Source: Nitrospiraceae bacterium UBA6898 (GTDB lineage Bacteria > Nitrospirota > Thermodesulfovibrionia > Thermodesulfovibrionales > UBA6898). From it: 7,435 bases of DNA. The position numbers were made by a program, and so were the translations under genes. Under the pieces are notes generated by a model. It did not search any database. It had not been told where the DNA came from and was given only the letters and a program-made list of their open reading frames with translations. The stretch spans positions 1-7,435 of the forward strand of contig DKBO01000094.1 in assembly GCA_002448975.1 (NCBI GenBank), in the 5' to 3' direction. Shown one piece after another: positions 6,169 through 7,435 of the stretch; position 1 is the first letter of the stretch, and every line of letters begins with the position of its first letter.

Positions 6169-6759
6169 ATGAAAAGCTACGACGATATCGTTACATTTCA
6201 CGGGCATTCATGTCCGGGACTTGCACTCGGATACCGCGTGTCCCGGAGGGCGCTGAAAGAACTGGGAAACCGTTCCGCAGATGAAGAGGTCGTTGCCATT
6301 GTAGAGAACAATTCCTGTGCCGTGGATGCCGTTCAAGTAATGACCGGCTGTACGTTCGGGAAAGGCAACCTTATCTTCAGGGATTACGGCAAGCAGGTGT
6401 ATACCTTCATCAGAAGACCTTCCGGCAGGAGCATACGGATATCCGTTGTATGGGAAAAGCCTGACGAGACAGATGAAGAAAAGAAGCTTTGGGGTAGTTA
6501 TGCAGGGGGCGACAGATCAAGAAAAGTGGTTGCATTTGTTCATTCCCGAAAGAATGCTCACCTCCGTAGCATCCTTGATGCAGATGAAAGTGAGCTTTTT
6601 GCTGTCAAATGGGGAAAAGAACCGGCACCGCCAGAGGCAGAGATATACCGGAGCATCAGGTGCGCGTCATGCGGCGAGAAGGTTGCGGAACCCAAGGTGA
6701 GGATCAAGCAGGGAAGGCTGCTCTGCATCCCCTGTTTTGAAATGAAAGGACTGAAGTAA
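6169..6759 (+). CDS. FmdE-family protein (formylmethanofuran dehydrogenase subunit E-like) with C-terminal zinc ribbon
   Basis: From the ATG at 6169 there are 196 residues. The N-terminal FmdE domain shows FHGHSCPGLALGYR (10-23) with metal-ligand candidates His11, His13 and Cys15. Two further conserved cysteines follow: Cys50 (NNSCAVDAVQ) and Cys61 (TGCTFGKGN). The C-terminal CxxC pairs Cys165/Cys168 and Cys186/Cys189 form a zinc-ribbon-like tail. In methanogens FmdE accompanies tungsten/molybdenum formylmethanofuran dehydrogenase. Bacterial stand-alone versions have no settled function, and no catalytic subunit or molybdopterin gene is nearby, so the methanogenic name should not be taken as a role. 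An in-frame GTG at 6154 would add MYNSP, but it overlaps the -10 box and lacks a ribosome-binding site, so ATG is preferred. The stop overlaps the argB start by one base (TAATG). It is probably a soluble cytoplasmic metal-binding protein. Confidence 0.85.
   Translation: MKSYDDIVTFHGHSCPGLALGYRVSRRALKELGNRSADEEVVAIVENNSCAVDAVQVMTGCTFGKGNLIFRDYGKQVYTFIRRPSGRSIRISVVWEKPDETDEEKKLWGSYAGGDRSRKVVAFVHSRKNAHLRSILDADESELFAVKWGKEPAPPEAEIYRSIRCASCGEKVAEPKVRIKQGRLLCIPCFEMKGLK
6745..6750 (+). promoter_or_regulatory. Shine-Dalgarno sequence of argB
   Basis: AAAGGA lies eight bases before the argB ATG at 6759, inside the last codons of the FmdE-family gene. Together with the TAATG overlap it fixes the argB start and points to translational coupling. 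Confidence 0.65.
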
Positions 6760-7435
6760 TGGAAGAGATCATACGGAAAGCCGAAGTGCTCATCGATGCA
6801 TTGCCGTATATCAGGAATTTTTACGGCAAAACCCTGGTCATTAAATACGGTGGAGCCGCCCAGACAAAAGACGCACTCAAAGAGTCTTTTTCCCAGGATA
6901 TCGCCATGCTCAATTTCATCGGCATCAGGACCGTGATCGTGCACGGCGGCGGCCCCAAGATATCTGCTACTATGCAGAAGATGGGCAAACAGCCAGAATT
7001 TGTGCAAGGCCAGCGCGTCACGGACCAGGAGACCATGGATATCGTGGAAATGGTTCTGGGGGGACTCGTCAATAAAGAGATCGTCTCACTCATCAACAAG
7101 CATGGAGGGAAGGCCGTGGGACTGAGCGGAAAGGATGCCACCCTGATCAGGGCTCAGAAGAAGACTATAAGAAATGTCACCCCGGAGACCGGGGTGAGTG
7201 AAATCGTCGATCTCGGGCTTGTCGGTGAGGTGACGGCAATAGATCCTGCTATCCTTGAGAGTATCGAGAAGAACGGGTTTATCCCTGTGATATCGCCCAT
7301 CGGTGTCGGCCCGCAGGGAGAGACGCTGAACATCAATGCGGATTATGTTGCATCAGCTGTCGCAGCCGCTCTCAAGGCGGAAAAACTTATCCTGCTCACG
7401 GATGTTGCCGGGCTTCTTGACAAGACAGGAACGGT
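6759..7435 (+). CDS. argB: Acetylglutamate kinase ArgB, N-terminal 225 residues (3' truncated by window end)
   Basis: ArgB phosphorylates N-acetyl-L-glutamate with ATP, the second step of arginine biosynthesis, in the cytoplasm. About 225 of the usual 290-300 residues are present and the frame is open to the window end. Amino-acid-kinase motifs are visible: IKYGGAA (28-34) with the phosphate-binding Lys29; the glycine loop HGGGP (62-66); GQRVTD with Arg86, matching the acetylglutamate-binding Arg; NINADYVA (191-198); and LLTDVAGLLD (212-221) of the nucleotide site. An extra N-terminal helix (about 1-20, ending LPYIRNFYGK) precedes the first strand. In Thermotoga and Pseudomonas such a helix builds the ring hexamer that arginine inhibits, and E. 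coli ArgB lacks it. Arginine feedback inhibition is therefore likely but inferred; the C-terminal arginine-site residues are outside the window. The start overlaps the preceding stop as TAATG. The start sits one base inside the FmdE-family gene. Confidence 0.96.
   Translation, partial: MEEIIRKAEVLIDALPYIRNFYGKTLVIKYGGAAQTKDALKESFSQDIAMLNFIGIRTVIVHGGGPKISATMQKMGKQPEFVQGQRVTDQETMDIVEMVLGGLVNKEIVSLINKHGGKAVGLSGKDATLIRAQKKTIRNVTPETGVSEIVDLGLVGEVTAIDPAILESIEKNGFIPVISPIGVGPQGETLNINADYVASAVAAALKAEKLILLTDVAGLLDKTGT

Overview
The window is an ordinary, densely packed bacterial chromosome segment. All eight genes lie on the + strand, and no gap between genes exceeds about 65 bases. In order: the 3' end of a CusA/CzcA-type metal-efflux RND pump (1-1221); trmFO (1269-2588); a XerC-type tyrosine recombinase (2585-3466); hslV (3530-4060); hslU (4062-5402); an RlpA-type lipoprotein with a SPOR domain (5420-6121); an FmdE-family protein (6169-6759); and the 5' part of argB (6759-7435, running off the end). 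I see no RNA gene, insertion sequence, CRISPR array or prophage.

The organism looks like a Gram-negative bacterium of moderate GC content (about half by eye). An RND pump and an RlpA lipoprotein imply an outer membrane. Folate-dependent TrmFO, the trmFO-xerC-hslV-hslU order, hslU followed shortly by argB, and an FmdE-family protein together suggest a Nitrospirota or Thermodesulfobacteriota (former deltaproteobacterial) type, possibly anaerobic. That placement is inference from gene content and was not tested by alignment.

Layout and function: the pump gene ends separately from what follows. trmFO (tRNA T-loop methylation) and xerC (chromosome dimer resolution) overlap by 4 bases. hslV and hslU (protease and its unfoldase) are one base apart, with their own likely promoter in front of hslV. 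rlpA begins 17 bases after hslU, so the trmFO-xerC-hslVU-rlpA stretch may be read as one unit with an internal promoter. A weak terminator-like hairpin follows rlpA. The FmdE-family gene and argB then start a new unit and overlap by one base, so translation of the first acetylglutamate-phosphorylation enzyme of arginine synthesis is probably coupled to the FmdE-family gene.

The most interesting signals are regulatory. trmFO and the FmdE-family gene each have a TACAAT -10 box exactly six bases before the ATG and no Shine-Dalgarno sequence, which predicts leaderless mRNAs for both. The trmFO -10 box also lies inside a perfect 8-bp inverted repeat that could be an operator. By contrast, hslV, hslU, xerC and argB have clear Shine-Dalgarno sequences. 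I found no convincing new multi-gene system here.
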